DNA of 64,000 bases. It comes from Nostoc sp. TCL26-01 (GTDB taxonomy: Bacteria; Cyanobacteriota; Cyanobacteriia; Cyanobacteriales; Nostocaceae). Made by a program: the position numbers and the translations under genes. Shown here one piece after another: positions 19,503 to 28,311 of this stretch; positions within the stretch are counted from its first letter, which is position 1; the number at the start of each line of letters is the position of its first letter. Location of the stretch: the NCBI RefSeq assembly GCF_013393945.1, contig NZ_CP040297.1, positions 6,600,809-6,664,808 on the forward strand, written 5' to 3'. Below the pieces are notes generated by a model, which was given only the letters and a program-made list of their open reading frames with translations, did no database searches and was not told the origin of the DNA.

Positions 19503-20848
19503 TTTACAGGCCCTTTCAGTTCCACTGTCAAATCCCAACGATCTTGAATAATATCTGGTGAATGAGTAGCCATTAAAATATCCAAATCTGCCAGCTTTGT
19601 GATTTCTTGTAAATCTTTTAAAAACTGAACTTGCCATCCCACATGAAGTGATAGTTCAGGTTCATCTATTAGGACTAGAGAATTCGGCTGAACCTTAAAT
19701 AGTAGCTCATAGAGAAGCACTAACTCATGCTGCTCACCAGAGGATAAATCTATTGGGGAAAGAGTATCTCTATTAGAGGAAGAAGGATGATAAAGTGTTT
19801 TGAAAACAAATCCTTTTTCCTTATTAAAATTCATTTCTTTATAAGAATAAGCAAATTTATTATTAATAATTCTCCTTAAAAGCTCAATCTTGCTAGCAAT
19901 TTCGCTAAAGACACTTAGCTTCTTTTCTACATCCTCAACATATACTGACAAAATATTCTTGGTACTTTCATCTATGAACTGAGACTGGATTTGAAAGTCT
20001 GAATTTTCATCCTTATCTAATAAACCTACTTCTATAAGACGAGAGCGAGTCTCTTCAAGTTCATCTAGCTGATGACGCAGTTGTTCACCTGTCAAATCAG
20101 AAGATGGTTGTTTTTGCACTACTCTTGCAGGAAAAGTCCTATCAAGAGATTGAGAAGTTGTACCATATTCAGCAAGCTTAGATTGAATCTCTTGTGCAAG
20201 TTCACTGGAGTAGGCAGAAACAGTTGGCAACATTGAACGTGTTCCAGAATACAATCTTGGAGAACGATTAGCAACAAAGTTTAGTAAACGTTGTGATTCT
20301 ATGAGACGAACATGAATATCATTTTTCAACTTTTCTAACCACTCAGGTTCTTCTCGTGATTTGGCTTTTGAAGGCAAAATATCTTCAAACCGATCTATAA
20401 CTTCGTTTAAAGAAAGATTTTCACCGGTAGGAAGGTAATGCCAAAGTTTAGATCCTATGCGGCGAAGTTCAGGTATTATGTCATCCAAAACATCGAATGG
20501 AAAGTCGATATCTGGAGGATTTTTTGTTCCTTTTAAGGAAAAATACTCTTTTTCTGAATTAGGTTCATAAAAATAAAAAGTTATATCGTCTTTTTTCTCC
20601 AGATTGTCAGAATTTTTTACGACTTCTACACTACAATCATTGTCAAATACAACTCTAAATCGGCTAAATGGAATAGTCCGAAACACTGAGTATCGAGAGT
20701 TGAAGAATCCATTTAACATCCTCAGAATTACTGTTTTCCCAAAACCATTTGGGCCATGAATAATGGTAATTCTCTCATTCATGTTCAAGGGAATTACATG
20801 ATCAAAAATTCCAAATAGACCACTAACGGATATTTGCTGAATTTGCAT
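19499..20848 (-). CDS. ABC-type AAA ATPase (AriA-like), partner of the DUF4435 protein
   Basis: This 449-residue protein has Walker A GPNGFGKT (32-39), an ABC signature LSSGEQ (368-373), Walker B LVLIDEPE (391-398) and the switch His429 in ATHSPDII. The middle (about 150-340) is helical and probably coiled coil. It belongs to the AAA_15/OLD-like ATPase group without its own TOPRIM domain; here that domain is on the neighbouring gene. Gene order, overlap and sizes fit AriA-AriB of PARIS. Other two-gene ATPase/TOPRIM systems exist, so the assignment to PARIS itself is an inference. Its own promoter is probably in the spacer to 21003. Confidence 0.8.
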   Translation of the reverse strand: MQIQQISVSGLFGIFDHVIPLNMNERITIIHGPNGFGKTVILRMLNGFFNSRYSVFRTIPFSRFRVVFDNDCSVEVVKNSDNLEKKDDITFYFYEPNSEKEYFSLKGTKNPPDIDFPFDVLDDIIPELRRIGSKLWHYLPTGENLSLNEVIDRFEDILPSKAKSREEPEWLEKLKNDIHVRLIESQRLLNFVANRSPRLYSGTRSMLPTVSAYSSELAQEIQSKLAEYGTTSQSLDRTFPARVVQKQPSSDLTGEQLRHQLDELEETRSRLIEVGLLDKDENSDFQIQSQFIDESTKNILSVYVEDVEKKLSVFSEIASKIELLRRIINNKFAYSYKEMNFNKEKGFVFKTLYHPSSSNRDTLSPIDLSSGEQHELVLLYELLFKVQPNSLVLIDEPELSLHVGWQVQFLKDLQEITKLADLDILMATHSPDIIQDRWDLTVELKGPVK

Positions 20849-21003
20849 AATTTTTAAATCCCACAGCCATAGGCTTTATAAATTTAAATTTTAACCTCTA
20901 CCTGTCTGACAAGCTGATGACTGGGGTGTTGTTAGCGATCATAATCATGAATGTGAGTTAGTTGGGTTATATTTACTACTACTAAATCATACTTAATCAA
21001 GAA

Positions 21004-21300
21004 TTATTTTTCTAAAAAGTTTTTCACATTGAAATTTGACGTACCTTCCCAACAATGATTTAAACAAGCATTGACTTGAGCGTCAGCCGCATCAGCTGAT
21101 TCTCTAGAGGCATTAAGTTGCACTGCGGTGACAATATACTCAAAGATAATAACAAACTGTTTTTGTGGGGAAATTCTCTCAATCACAATTGTTTCACCCA
21201 CTCGCGGAATTTGTGGTAACTGGACAACAAAGGTTTCAATTTTAGGTTTATCCAGTGGATTCTTAAAATTGAAGTATTTACAATAAACAAGGATTTTCAC
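21004..21300 (-). CDS. Small protein of unknown function
   Basis: An open frame of 98 codons starting at a GTG at 21300 (a TTG at 21315 is also possible). The product begins VKILVYCKYFNFKNPLDKPKIETFVVQLP and has a beta-rich pattern with alternating hydrophobic residues, suggesting a small folded domain rather than noise. There is no clear ribosome-binding site. I know no family. It lies between the defence pair and another unknown gene, all on the same strand. Confidence 0.45.
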   Translation of the reverse strand: MKILVYCKYFNFKNPLDKPKIETFVVQLPQIPRVGETIVIERISPQKQFVIIFEYIVTAVQLNASRESADAADAQVNACLNHCWEGTSNFNVKNFLEK

Positions 21301-21324
21301 GCAGACAAAAACCAATAATAATAA

Positions 21325-21530
21325 TAAGGAGTCAGAATACAGGAGTCAGAATACAGAATACTCTACTCATCAAAGATATAGAGTTTCAAGGCAAGAATAT
21401 TTTAATTTTTTTGGACGTAGTACGGTTTTAAACCAATATTCATTACCCAGTCGTATAGAATTCATGCTGAATTCTGACGACTGACTCCTGAATTCTATTT
21501 AGATAATTCAGGAATCAGAATTATAACGTA
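21325..21530. repeat. Dispersed 'GGAGTCAGAATAC' repeats
   Basis: Two direct copies of GGAGTCAGAATACAG occur at about 21329-21356. Related sequence in inverted sense (gctgaattctgacgactgactcctgaattc) lies near 21467-21497, with 'caggaatcagaatt' around 21509-21522. The spacer has no gene. Confidence 0.6.
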
Positions 21531-21580
21531 AAAAATGGTGATATTTGAGTAGCTTTTACCTTCTGGCTGATTTTACTAGC

Positions 21581-23074
21581 TTACTTACCTCGCCACAGAC
21601 TTTGCCACCACTGAAAAATCTCACCTAAGATTTCTTCTAACCAGAGCATACCACGGTCTAGCCATTCTAGAACTTTTTCTAGTGGGTGCTTTTCATAACC
21701 TAAGGATGTTGCTGTTGTTTCTATCCAGTCTGGTTTTGCTTCTACTTGAGTTTCTTGATTAACTTGCTGTTGGGAAAGATAAGTTTCAATTTGTTTGGGA
21801 GAGATAATTTTGCTAAATGTTGTGTGGATTTGAGTCAGATGACGATTGGGTTGTTTTTTTTGTGGGGAACTAGATGGAGTTTTTGGTTTTGGTGCAGTTA
21901 ATTTTCTTTGACTAGATGGCCAAGTGGATGTAGTGGAGGCGATACGGGGGTTAATTTTGGGTGATGGTGGAGTTGTTTTTGTGGGAATATTGTCAGAGTT
22001 AATGTATAAGTCATGCCACTCTAACCAAGGATCATCGGAAAAATGGCTATTGAGTAATGGCTGTTCAAAGAAACTTGACTCTAGTTGTTTATCTCTACCT
22101 ACACCAAAAAAGTAATTTACTGCGGCTTCAATTAAAGCAGCAATATTTAAGTTTTGCGTTTCTAAACCATCAGGCTTAACTGTGATTTCTCCTCTCACAC
22201 CCGCTTGTTCTTTACCATAGATGAAAATATGTAATTGAGTCTGAGCAACTCTCACTATTTCCTGGCTGCGTTGTTGCACAGGTAAGATAGTCTTAGCTTC
22301 TAATTTAGCGAAAGTATTATCGATAAATGTAACTATTTTGTTTGGTTGCCAGATTTTTTGAGGTGGAGTGAGTAGAGGAGTCTGATTTGTATTGTTACCC
22401 GTTAATTTTGTTAATATTCTAGCGATTTCTGGTATTAGTTGTGATGGTTGATCATCACCTACTTCTTGTTTAATTCTGGCTGCGAGTTTTGCTTGTTGTT
22501 GTGATGATAGAATATCTAGAATTTGGTTCTCTATACTGACCAAAACTAATTGGCGATCGCTTAAATCTGTAGCGATTCCTCTGACTATTGGCAGATGATG
22601 CTTGAGTGTGCTTGGTGGTACTACTGTTGTGTCGGGAACGGTTAAGGACTGGGAAAGGTTTGAGTTATTTGGGGAACGATGGAAAAATTTCGCCTTCAAA
22701 AACTCCCAAGTCTGAAAAATTCGGGATTTCTTGGAGGTAGTAACGCTGGTTTCTGCTGATGGGAGATTTTGAACAATTTCTAGGACTCGCTGAATTGATG
22801 TATCGGCAGTTGAGTGAGATGGGGTTGATAAGTCGCTATCATGAGGCTGTAGTGTTGGTTTTCCTTGTGGTTCTTTGGTGTCTAGCTTTTTCACAGATGA
22901 ATCATCTGAGTATAAAAACAGATACACCGGATAAAGTAGTGCTTCTACACCCCACTTGGTAGCAACTTGCAAATACCGCAAGGTATTGTCCAACTTTTGT
23001 GTCAACCGCCGAGATTGCTGATTGACAAAGTTAAAGATTCTGCTTTGATAACGACCTGATGAACCAGATGACAT
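21581..23074 (-). CDS. Cyanobacterial protein of unknown function, low-complexity linkers
   Basis: I do not recognise a named family. From the ATG at 23074 the protein is 497 residues; a frame to 23128 exists but adds only low-complexity residues. It begins with basic, helical sequence (SRIFNFVNQQSRRLTQKLDNTLRYLQVATKWG) followed by a hydrophobic patch around LLYPVYLFLY that could touch a membrane. Long Ser/Pro/Thr/Gln-rich linkers follow (about 80-115, 370-420), and the C terminus is tryptophan-rich (WLDRGMLWLEEILGEIFQWW). Such a layout suggests a scaffold or membrane-associated protein; no catalytic motif is seen. Confidence 0.65.
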   Translation of the reverse strand: MSSGSSGRYQSRIFNFVNQQSRRLTQKLDNTLRYLQVATKWGVEALLYPVYLFLYSDDSSVKKLDTKEPQGKPTLQPHDSDLSTPSHSTADTSIQRVLEIVQNLPSAETSVTTSKKSRIFQTWEFLKAKFFHRSPNNSNLSQSLTVPDTTVVPPSTLKHHLPIVRGIATDLSDRQLVLVSIENQILDILSSQQQAKLAARIKQEVGDDQPSQLIPEIARILTKLTGNNTNQTPLLTPPQKIWQPNKIVTFIDNTFAKLEAKTILPVQQRSQEIVRVAQTQLHIFIYGKEQAGVRGEITVKPDGLETQNLNIAALIEAAVNYFFGVGRDKQLESSFFEQPLLNSHFSDDPWLEWHDLYINSDNIPTKTTPPSPKINPRIASTTSTWPSSQRKLTAPKPKTPSSSPQKKQPNRHLTQIHTTFSKIISPKQIETYLSQQQVNQETQVEAKPDWIETTATSLGYEKHPLEKVLEWLDRGMLWLEEILGEIFQWWQSLWRGK

Positions 23075-23332
23075 GGTAATAATTGATGAGTTTGAGCCTT
23101 GTTGATTTGTGAGACTCCCGCCAAACAATGTAATTGAAGAATACAGAAGTCAAAATTTCCGAGTTAATCATCCTTACCGGCTTTGGGTTCAAAAACCAAA
23201 GATTTATTACTGGACTTCCCCTATGAGGCATTAAGCATTAAACTCTAGTCTTCAGCCAGTTGTAGAGAATTTTATTCTTAATTTTGACTACTTTCCCATA
23301 ATTATCGTCAGTGACTTGATTTTAGCGAAAAT

Positions 23333-26300
23333 ATGACCCCGACCGTATCTCAATCCCAAATAAAATTTATTGCGGACACAATTGAGCAATTACGCTGTTG
23401 TTGTCAGGTTAATGTTCAGTCTACTTGGTTATATCACGAATCAGATAGGGCAATCACTGATGTGATGAGATCTGATTTGTCTGATTGGCTACCTGTGGAA
23501 TTAAACGCTAAAAGTTACATTACTTGGCATGGTGGTCAAAAAGTTCTGTGGCTGGTACAAAAATTTGTAGTTCCGCCAGATTTACAAGGTTATCCGTTGG
23601 CGGGTTTGTCGTTGCGCTTGGCGTTGGTTTGGTGGGCAGACTCTGCCAAGATTTATGTAAATGGGGAATTATTAGTCGAGGGAGATTTATTTGATTGTTC
23701 ACCCAGGGTGTTATTAAGTCGGGAAGTCACACCAGGAGAAGAATTGACAGTGGCTTTGCGGCTAGTGAGTCCGGGACATTGTGAAGGGGCTTTAGTGCGA
23801 TCGCTCCTCATTTACGAATCCTCAGACTATAATCATCCTGATCCTGGTTTCATTGCTGATGAATTAGCTATCCTCAAACTGTACTTAGAAAAATTTGCCC
23901 CAGAAAAATTAGATACTTTAACCGCAGCCATCAGACAATTTCCTCACAACACACCAGAAAGTCTCCTCAACTTACGTCAATACTTGATCAATCATCTACA
24001 GCCATCGACCTATCTTGATGGTGCAGAATTTAAAATCTATTTATTAGGTCATGCTCATTTAGATTTAGCATGGCTATGGCCTGTTAGTGAAACCTGGAAT
24101 GCAGCCCAAAATACCTTTACATCTGTTCTGCAACTACAAAAAGATTTTCCCGAATTAATCTTTTGTCATTCCACCCCAGCCCTGTATGCTTGGGTTGAAG
24201 AACATCGCCCGGATTTATTCAGTGCCATTCAACAGGCGGTAGCGGCCGGAAAATGGGAAATTGTCGGTGGCTTTTGGGTAGAACCAGATTTAAATTTAAT
24301 TAGTGGAGAATCTATCGTCCGTCAGCTATTGTATGGTCAACGTTATGTGCAAGAAAAATTTGGTAAGTTGACTAATATAGTTTGGGTTCCAGACACCTTT
24401 GGTTTTTGTGCTACCTTACCCCAGTTTCTCACTCAGGCGGGGATTGAATATTTCGTCACGCAAAAACTGCGATGGAATGATACTAACAAGTTTGATTATG
24501 GCACTTTCTGGTGGCGATCGCTTGATGGTAGTCAAGTCTTGAGTTTCATGTCTGCACCCATCGGTGAAGCCATAGACCCAATTAAAATGGCATCCTATTC
24601 TTTAGAGTGGCAAGCCCAAACCAACTTACTATCATCCCTCTGGCTTCCCGGAGTTGGCGACCACGGCGGCGGCCCCACCCGTGATATGTTAGAAACTGTC
24701 CAACGCTGGCAAACATCTCCTTTCTTCCCAGACTTAGAATTTATCACGGCCGAACAGTATTTAGAGCAGATTAGGGAATTGGGAACTGGCAACAAATCAA
24801 TTCAAAATGACGCTCGCGGACTCGCTAACGCTGCGCTAACAAAATTCAAAATTCAAAATGAAAGAAGGGGACAACAGGAAAAGTCTTTCTCCCCCTCTCC
24901 CCATCTCCCCACCTGGGATGACGAACTATATTTAGAATTCCATCGTGGTTGTTATACTACTCATGCTGACCAAAAGCGTTGGAATCGGTATTGTGAAGGG
25001 TTGTTATATCAAGCTGAACTGTTTGCTACCTTGGCAAGTTTGATTTGTGATGTGACGTATCCCCAACAGGAAATCGAAATAGCTTGGAAGCAAGTATTAT
25101 TCCATCAGTTCCATGACATTTTACCTGGTTCTTCTATTACCCAAGTATATATAGATGCTTTACCTCAGTGGCAGGAAGTAGAACAAACGGGAACCAGGAT
25201 ATTAACAGCATCATTGCAGGCGATCGCATCCCACTTTACCCTACCAGAGCCACCCCACCCCGATAGTTTACCAATCTTTGTTTTCAACTCTCTGAACTGG
25301 CAACGCTCAGAAGTCGTATCTGTAAATTTACCCACACAAGTTACAGCTAATCAACACTGGCAGATTTATGATACTGCTGGGAATCAACTAATTTCCCAAC
25401 TTGCTGAACCATCCACGATTCTATTTCTCGCCAACGACATCCCATCCGTAGGTTATCGCCTCTTTTGGCTATCTCCCACACCCCCCACACCTCCCACACT
25501 CCCCACACCCCCAGACTGGGTTCTGGAAAACGAATACCTACGTGTCACCGTCAATCCTGATACAGGAGATTTAGCCAGCGTATTTGACAAAATCAATCAA
25601 CGAGAAATCTTAGCTGGTGCAGGTAATCAACTACAAGGCTTTCAAGATAGTGGTCAATACTGGGATGCTTGGAATATAGATCCTGATTATGCCCAACATC
25701 CTTTACCCGCTACGCACTTAAAATCTATCGATTGGCAAGAACAAGGACTTATCCAAAATCGTCTGCGAGTGGTACGTCAATTAGGTGAATCGGAATTTTG
25801 CCAAGACTATATTTTACAAACTGGTTCACCGTTGCTCCAAATTTCCTCTCAAGTGAATTGGCAAGAAAATCACGTTTTAGTCAAAGCCGCATTTCCTCTC
25901 AATATTACAGCCGACTTTGCTACCTATGAAATTCCCTGCGCAACAATTCGTCGGTCAACTCAAGGCAAAACCCCCGAAGAACAAGCAAAGTGGGAAGTAC
26001 CCGCGTTACGTTGGGCAGATTTAACAACCCAAACAGATAGTGGTATTTACGGAGTAAGTTTACTCAATGATTGTAAATATGGTTACGATAGCCAACCTCA
26101 GCAACTCCGGCTAACATTACTACGTAGCCCCCATTGGCCAGATCCAGAAGCAGACAAAGGCTTACACCAATTCACTTACACTTTATACCCCCACTCCGGC
26201 ACATGGGAATCAGCCCACACAATCAGACGCGGCTACGAACTCAACATTCCCCTGCAAATCATCCTAAATCCACCCTCCCCTCAGCCCTCCCCACTCCCCA

Positions 26301-26581
26301 CCCAGCACTCAGCCAGTTTTTTAAACCTATCCGCCGAAAACCTAGTCTTGATGGCCTTGAAGCCAGCAGAGGATGACTCACAAAAATTGATTCTCCGGTG
26401 TTACGAAGCCCACGGCACAACTACAGAGTTATCATTGCAAAGCGATTTGGGGTTAACTTTAGGTGAGCCAGTAGATTTATTAGAACGTACCTCTACTGAA
26501 TTCTCATCTCAGCAACAAATATTCACAATCCAACCTGGGAAAATTTCTACTTTTAAATTAGAGGTGACAGGTGACAGGTGA
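23333..26581 (+). CDS. Alpha-mannosidase, glycoside hydrolase family 38
   Basis: This 1082-residue protein is a GH38 enzyme, which removes alpha-linked mannose with a zinc ion in the active site. The zinc motif is GHAHLDLAW (His242, Asp244), the nucleophile is Asp354 in WVPDTFGFC, and the HQFHDILPGSS motif is near residue 595. An N-terminal beta domain precedes the catalytic domain, as in bacterial homologues. Three stretches look like translated intergenic repeats inside the gene: about residues 484-522, a PTPPTPPTLPTPP run near 718-729, and PPSPQPSPLPTQHS near 982-995. The last codons and the stop lie in a tandem TGACAGG repeat. The core is intact, so it is probably functional. Confidence 0.9.
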   Translation: MTPTVSQSQIKFIADTIEQLRCCCQVNVQSTWLYHESDRAITDVMRSDLSDWLPVELNAKSYITWHGGQKVLWLVQKFVVPPDLQGYPLAGLSLRLALVWWADSAKIYVNGELLVEGDLFDCSPRVLLSREVTPGEELTVALRLVSPGHCEGALVRSLLIYESSDYNHPDPGFIADELAILKLYLEKFAPEKLDTLTAAIRQFPHNTPESLLNLRQYLINHLQPSTYLDGAEFKIYLLGHAHLDLAWLWPVSETWNAAQNTFTSVLQLQKDFPELIFCHSTPALYAWVEEHRPDLFSAIQQAVAAGKWEIVGGFWVEPDLNLISGESIVRQLLYGQRYVQEKFGKLTNIVWVPDTFGFCATLPQFLTQAGIEYFVTQKLRWNDTNKFDYGTFWWRSLDGSQVLSFMSAPIGEAIDPIKMASYSLEWQAQTNLLSSLWLPGVGDHGGGPTRDMLETVQRWQTSPFFPDLEFITAEQYLEQIRELGTGNKSIQNDARGLANAALTKFKIQNERRGQQEKSFSPSPHLPTWDDELYLEFHRGCYTTHADQKRWNRYCEGLLYQAELFATLASLICDVTYPQQEIEIAWKQVLFHQFHDILPGSSITQVYIDALPQWQEVEQTGTRILTASLQAIASHFTLPEPPHPDSLPIFVFNSLNWQRSEVVSVNLPTQVTANQHWQIYDTAGNQLISQLAEPSTILFLANDIPSVGYRLFWLSPTPPTPPTLPTPPDWVLENEYLRVTVNPDTGDLASVFDKINQREILAGAGNQLQGFQDSGQYWDAWNIDPDYAQHPLPATHLKSIDWQEQGLIQNRLRVVRQLGESEFCQDYILQTGSPLLQISSQVNWQENHVLVKAAFPLNITADFATYEIPCATIRRSTQGKTPEEQAKWEVPALRWADLTTQTDSGIYGVSLLNDCKYGYDSQPQQLRLTLLRSPHWPDPEADKGLHQFTYTLYPHSGTWESAHTIRRGYELNIPLQIILNPPSPQPSPLPTQHSASFLNLSAENLVLMALKPAEDDSQKLILRCYEAHGTTTELSLQSDLGLTLGEPVDLLERTSTEFSSQQQIFTIQPGKISTFKLEVTGDR

Positions 26582-26618
26582 CAGGTGACAGGTGACAGGT
26601 GACAGGTGACAGGTGACA
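26563..26618. repeat. Heptamer tandem repeat GGTGACA, eight copies
   Basis: Eight perfect copies of GGTGACA. The first copies encode the C-terminal residues of the alpha-mannosidase and its TGA stop codon (26579-26581) is part of the repeat. Confidence 0.95.
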
Positions 26619-26639
26619 AAAAATTTTCTGTCACCTATT

Positions 26640-26729
26640 AGACATCTACGAAAATGAATGTAGAGACGTTGCAGTGCAACGTCTCTACAAGGTTTTCGGG
26701 CAACGCAGAATTAATTTCTGGAGATGTCT
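26640..26729. repeat. 90-bp palindromic dispersed element, complete copy
   Basis: The element is bounded by AGACATCT (26640-26647) and AGATGTCT (26722-26729) and contains a 29-base near-perfect hairpin (26660-26688) identical in type to the one at 3306-3334. A partial copy of one end lies at 34503-34531. It sits exactly between two heptamer tandem repeats. Confidence 0.75.
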
Positions 26730-26812
26730 ATTGCCTATTGCCTATTGCCTATTGCCTATTGCCTATTGCCTATTGCCTATTGCCTATTACCTATTTCCTA
26801 TCCCCTATTCCC
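26729..26812. repeat. Heptamer tandem repeat TATTGCC, about eight copies plus degenerate units
   Basis: About eight TATTGCC copies run from 26729 and decay into TATTACC, TATTTCC, TATCCCC and TATTCCC. The repeat ends five bases before the psbN stop codon. Confidence 0.95.
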
Positions 26813-26816
26813 TCTC

Positions 26817-26948
26817 TTAATCTTCGTGATCCTCAAAAGGATCTGACAACTCCCGGCTAGGAGGGCCAAATGATGTATAGATTCCATAGCCAGTGACGGC
26901 GACAAGAATAGCACCAACAGAAATGATAAGAACTATTGCGGGTTCCAT
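26817..26948 (-). CDS. psbN: Photosystem II protein PsbN
   Basis: This 43-residue protein was read directly on the minus strand from the ATG at 26948: MEPAIVLIISVGAILVAVTG, then YGIYTSFGPPSREL and DPFEDHED. It has one membrane span and is full length for PsbN, a thylakoid protein needed for photosystem II assembly and repair rather than a subunit of the finished complex. It is divergent from psbH, the usual cyanobacterial and chloroplast arrangement. Its 3' end touches a heptamer repeat block. Confidence 0.96.
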   Translation of the reverse strand: MEPAIVLIISVGAILVAVTGYGIYTSFGPPSRELSDPFEDHED

Positions 26949-27033
26949 AAGTAAGTTATTGATGATGAATGTTATTCTTATAGAATATTACAGAAGATTA
27001 AAAAAAGCTTTGGCAACTAATCTTAGGTGAACT

Positions 27034-27222
27034 ATGGCACAACGGACTAGCTTGGGAGATATCCTGAGACCTTTGAATTCTGAGTATGGTAAAGTGGCTC
27101 CTGGTTGGGGAACCACCCCCTTAATGGCTGTTTTTATGGGGCTATTTTTCGTGTTTCTGCTAATTATTCTGCAACTTTACAACAAGTCAATTTTGATTCA
27201 GGATGTACGGGTTGGCTGGTAG
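27034..27222 (+). CDS. psbH: Photosystem II protein PsbH
   Basis: This 62-residue protein has the PsbH pattern: a hydrophilic stromal N terminus with TSLGDILRPLNSEYGKVAPGWGTTP, one membrane span (LMAVFMGLFFVFLLIILQLYN) and a short lumenal tail. PsbH is a small photosystem II subunit next to CP47 that affects electron flow at the acceptor side. The phosphorylated threonine segment of plants is absent, as in other cyanobacteria. The 85-base spacer to psbN must hold both promoters; TAGAAT at 26977-26982 is a candidate -10 element. A clear terminator follows. Confidence 0.97.
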   Translation: MAQRTSLGDILRPLNSEYGKVAPGWGTTPLMAVFMGLFFVFLLIILQLYNKSILIQDVRVGW

Positions 27223-27266
27223 CTACCAATACAGAGTAATCAATTTTACATAATTAGCAAATCTAG

Positions 27267-27288
27267 CCCGGTTCATCCGGGTTTTTTT
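27267..27288 (+). terminator. Rho-independent terminator of psbH
   Basis: Arms CCCGG (27267-27271) and CCGGG (27277-27281) with a 5-base loop are followed directly by seven T, 44 bases after the psbH stop. Confidence 0.85.
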
Positions 27289-27325
27289 ATTGGGGATGTC
27301 AGGGTTGATTCAGATGTGCCTAAAC

Positions 27326-27492
27326 TAACGTGAGTTCGACGACTGAAAAAACCCCTCTCCAAACCTCTCCCCTAAAAGGAGAGAGGCTTTAAAAGCTTGA
27401 TTTTTCGTTGATATGTGATGCTCTTTGCTCCCCTCTCCGCGTCGGAGAGGGGCTGGGGGAGAGGTCAAAAAAGACTTGTCGAACTCACGTTA
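27326..27492. repeat. MITE-like element with 15-bp perfect terminal inverted repeats
   Basis: The ends TAACGTGAGTTCGAC (27326-27340) and GTCGAACTCACGTTA (27478-27492) are perfect inverted repeats. Inside are two hairpins rich in 'cctctccc' and 'ggagagg'. No transposase frame is present in the 167 bp. It lies between psbH and the toxin gene. Confidence 0.75.
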
Positions 27493-27552
27493 AACTATAT
27501 CTTTTCTAAAATATAGGACTAGGTGCTATACTTTGGTCAAAGAGACTATAAA

Positions 27553-27948
27553 ATGAAAATTTACAAAAACCGTACTTTTGACCGTTGGGCGCGAAAGGAA
27601 GGCTTAAACAATCTTAGTCTCTGTAACGCTGTAAACGAAATGGCCGCAGGGCTTTATGATGCTGACTTGGGAGGTGGACTGTTTAAAAAACGCATAGCAA
27701 AACCTGGGAAAGGTAAGAGTGGTGGATTTCGGACACTAGTAGCTACTAATAATGAAAATAGTTGGTTTTTTATTTTTGGCTTTTCAAAAAACGAACGCAG
27801 TAACATTGACAAAGATGAAGAAGAAGCTCTGAAAATGTTATCCAAGCAATTACTTGCTTATACACCAGATGAGCTTGAGCAGGCAAAAAATAGTAATGCT
27901 TTAATAGAGGTGATTTGTAATGCGGAAGAAGAAATCAGCAATTCTTGA
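27553..27948 (+). CDS. RelE-type toxin of a type II toxin-antitoxin pair
   Basis: The protein is 131 residues from the ATG at 27553; a TTG-type start at 27523 is less likely. It resembles the RelE family form of about 110-130 residues that cuts or blocks mRNA at the ribosome: MKIYKNRTFDRWARKEG, the GLYDADLGGGLFKKRIAKPG strand pair, GKSGGFRTLVA and WFFIFGFSKNER are diagnostic. The downstream XRE gene overlaps it by 29 bases. Toxin before antitoxin is the HigBA-type gene order. Confidence 0.88.
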   Translation: MKIYKNRTFDRWARKEGLNNLSLCNAVNEMAAGLYDADLGGGLFKKRIAKPGKGKSGGFRTLVATNNENSWFFIFGFSKNERSNIDKDEEEALKMLSKQLLAYTPDELEQAKNSNALIEVICNAEEEISNS

Positions 27949-28237
27949 AGCAGTTCATGAGACAGCAGAAGACCTACACAAAGCTGGGCTAATGAATCAA
28001 ACTACATTGCGCGAATTTGAACACCTATGTCTACCTCCTATTGAGCATCTAGAACCATTACAAATTAAAGAAATACGGGAATCATCTCAAGTAAGTCAAG
28101 CTGTTTTTGCACGTATTTTGAATATAAGTCTTTCAACAGTTCAAAAATGGGAAATAGGACAAAAGCGGCCTAGCGGAGCATCTCTTAAGCTACTGCACTT
28201 AGTAAAGAATCGTGGGTTAAACAGTGTACTGTATTAA
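27920..28237 (+). CDS. XRE-family antitoxin
   Basis: This 105-residue protein has a helix-turn-helix in its C-terminal half (IKEIRESSQVSQAVFARILNISLSTVQKWEIGQKRP, about 55-92), the pattern of HigA-type antitoxins. It should bind the toxin and repress the operon promoter. The start overlaps the toxin gene by 29 bases, so translation is coupled. The N-terminal part (AVHETAEDLHKAG) is typical for partners of this toxin family. Confidence 0.88.
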   Translation: MRKKKSAILEAVHETAEDLHKAGLMNQTTLREFEHLCLPPIEHLEPLQIKEIRESSQVSQAVFARILNISLSTVQKWEIGQKRPSGASLKLLHLVKNRGLNSVLY

Positions 28238-28311
28238 AATTTTTGGCTCGTAAAACTTACTTACGGGTTATTCCTCTAATTTAGATTGTCATGAATTTTG
28301 TATTTTATATT

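Noticed and set aside
19503..19637. Longer start for the DUF4435 protein
   Set aside because: The extra residues are a frame-shifted reading of the conserved end of the ATPase gene, and the ATG at 19502 gives the usual coupled overlap.
26654..26860. Plus-strand open frame encoding a repeated LLPIAYC pattern
   Set aside because: It is only the translation of the hairpin element and the TATTGCC tandem repeat, and it overlaps psbN on the other strand.
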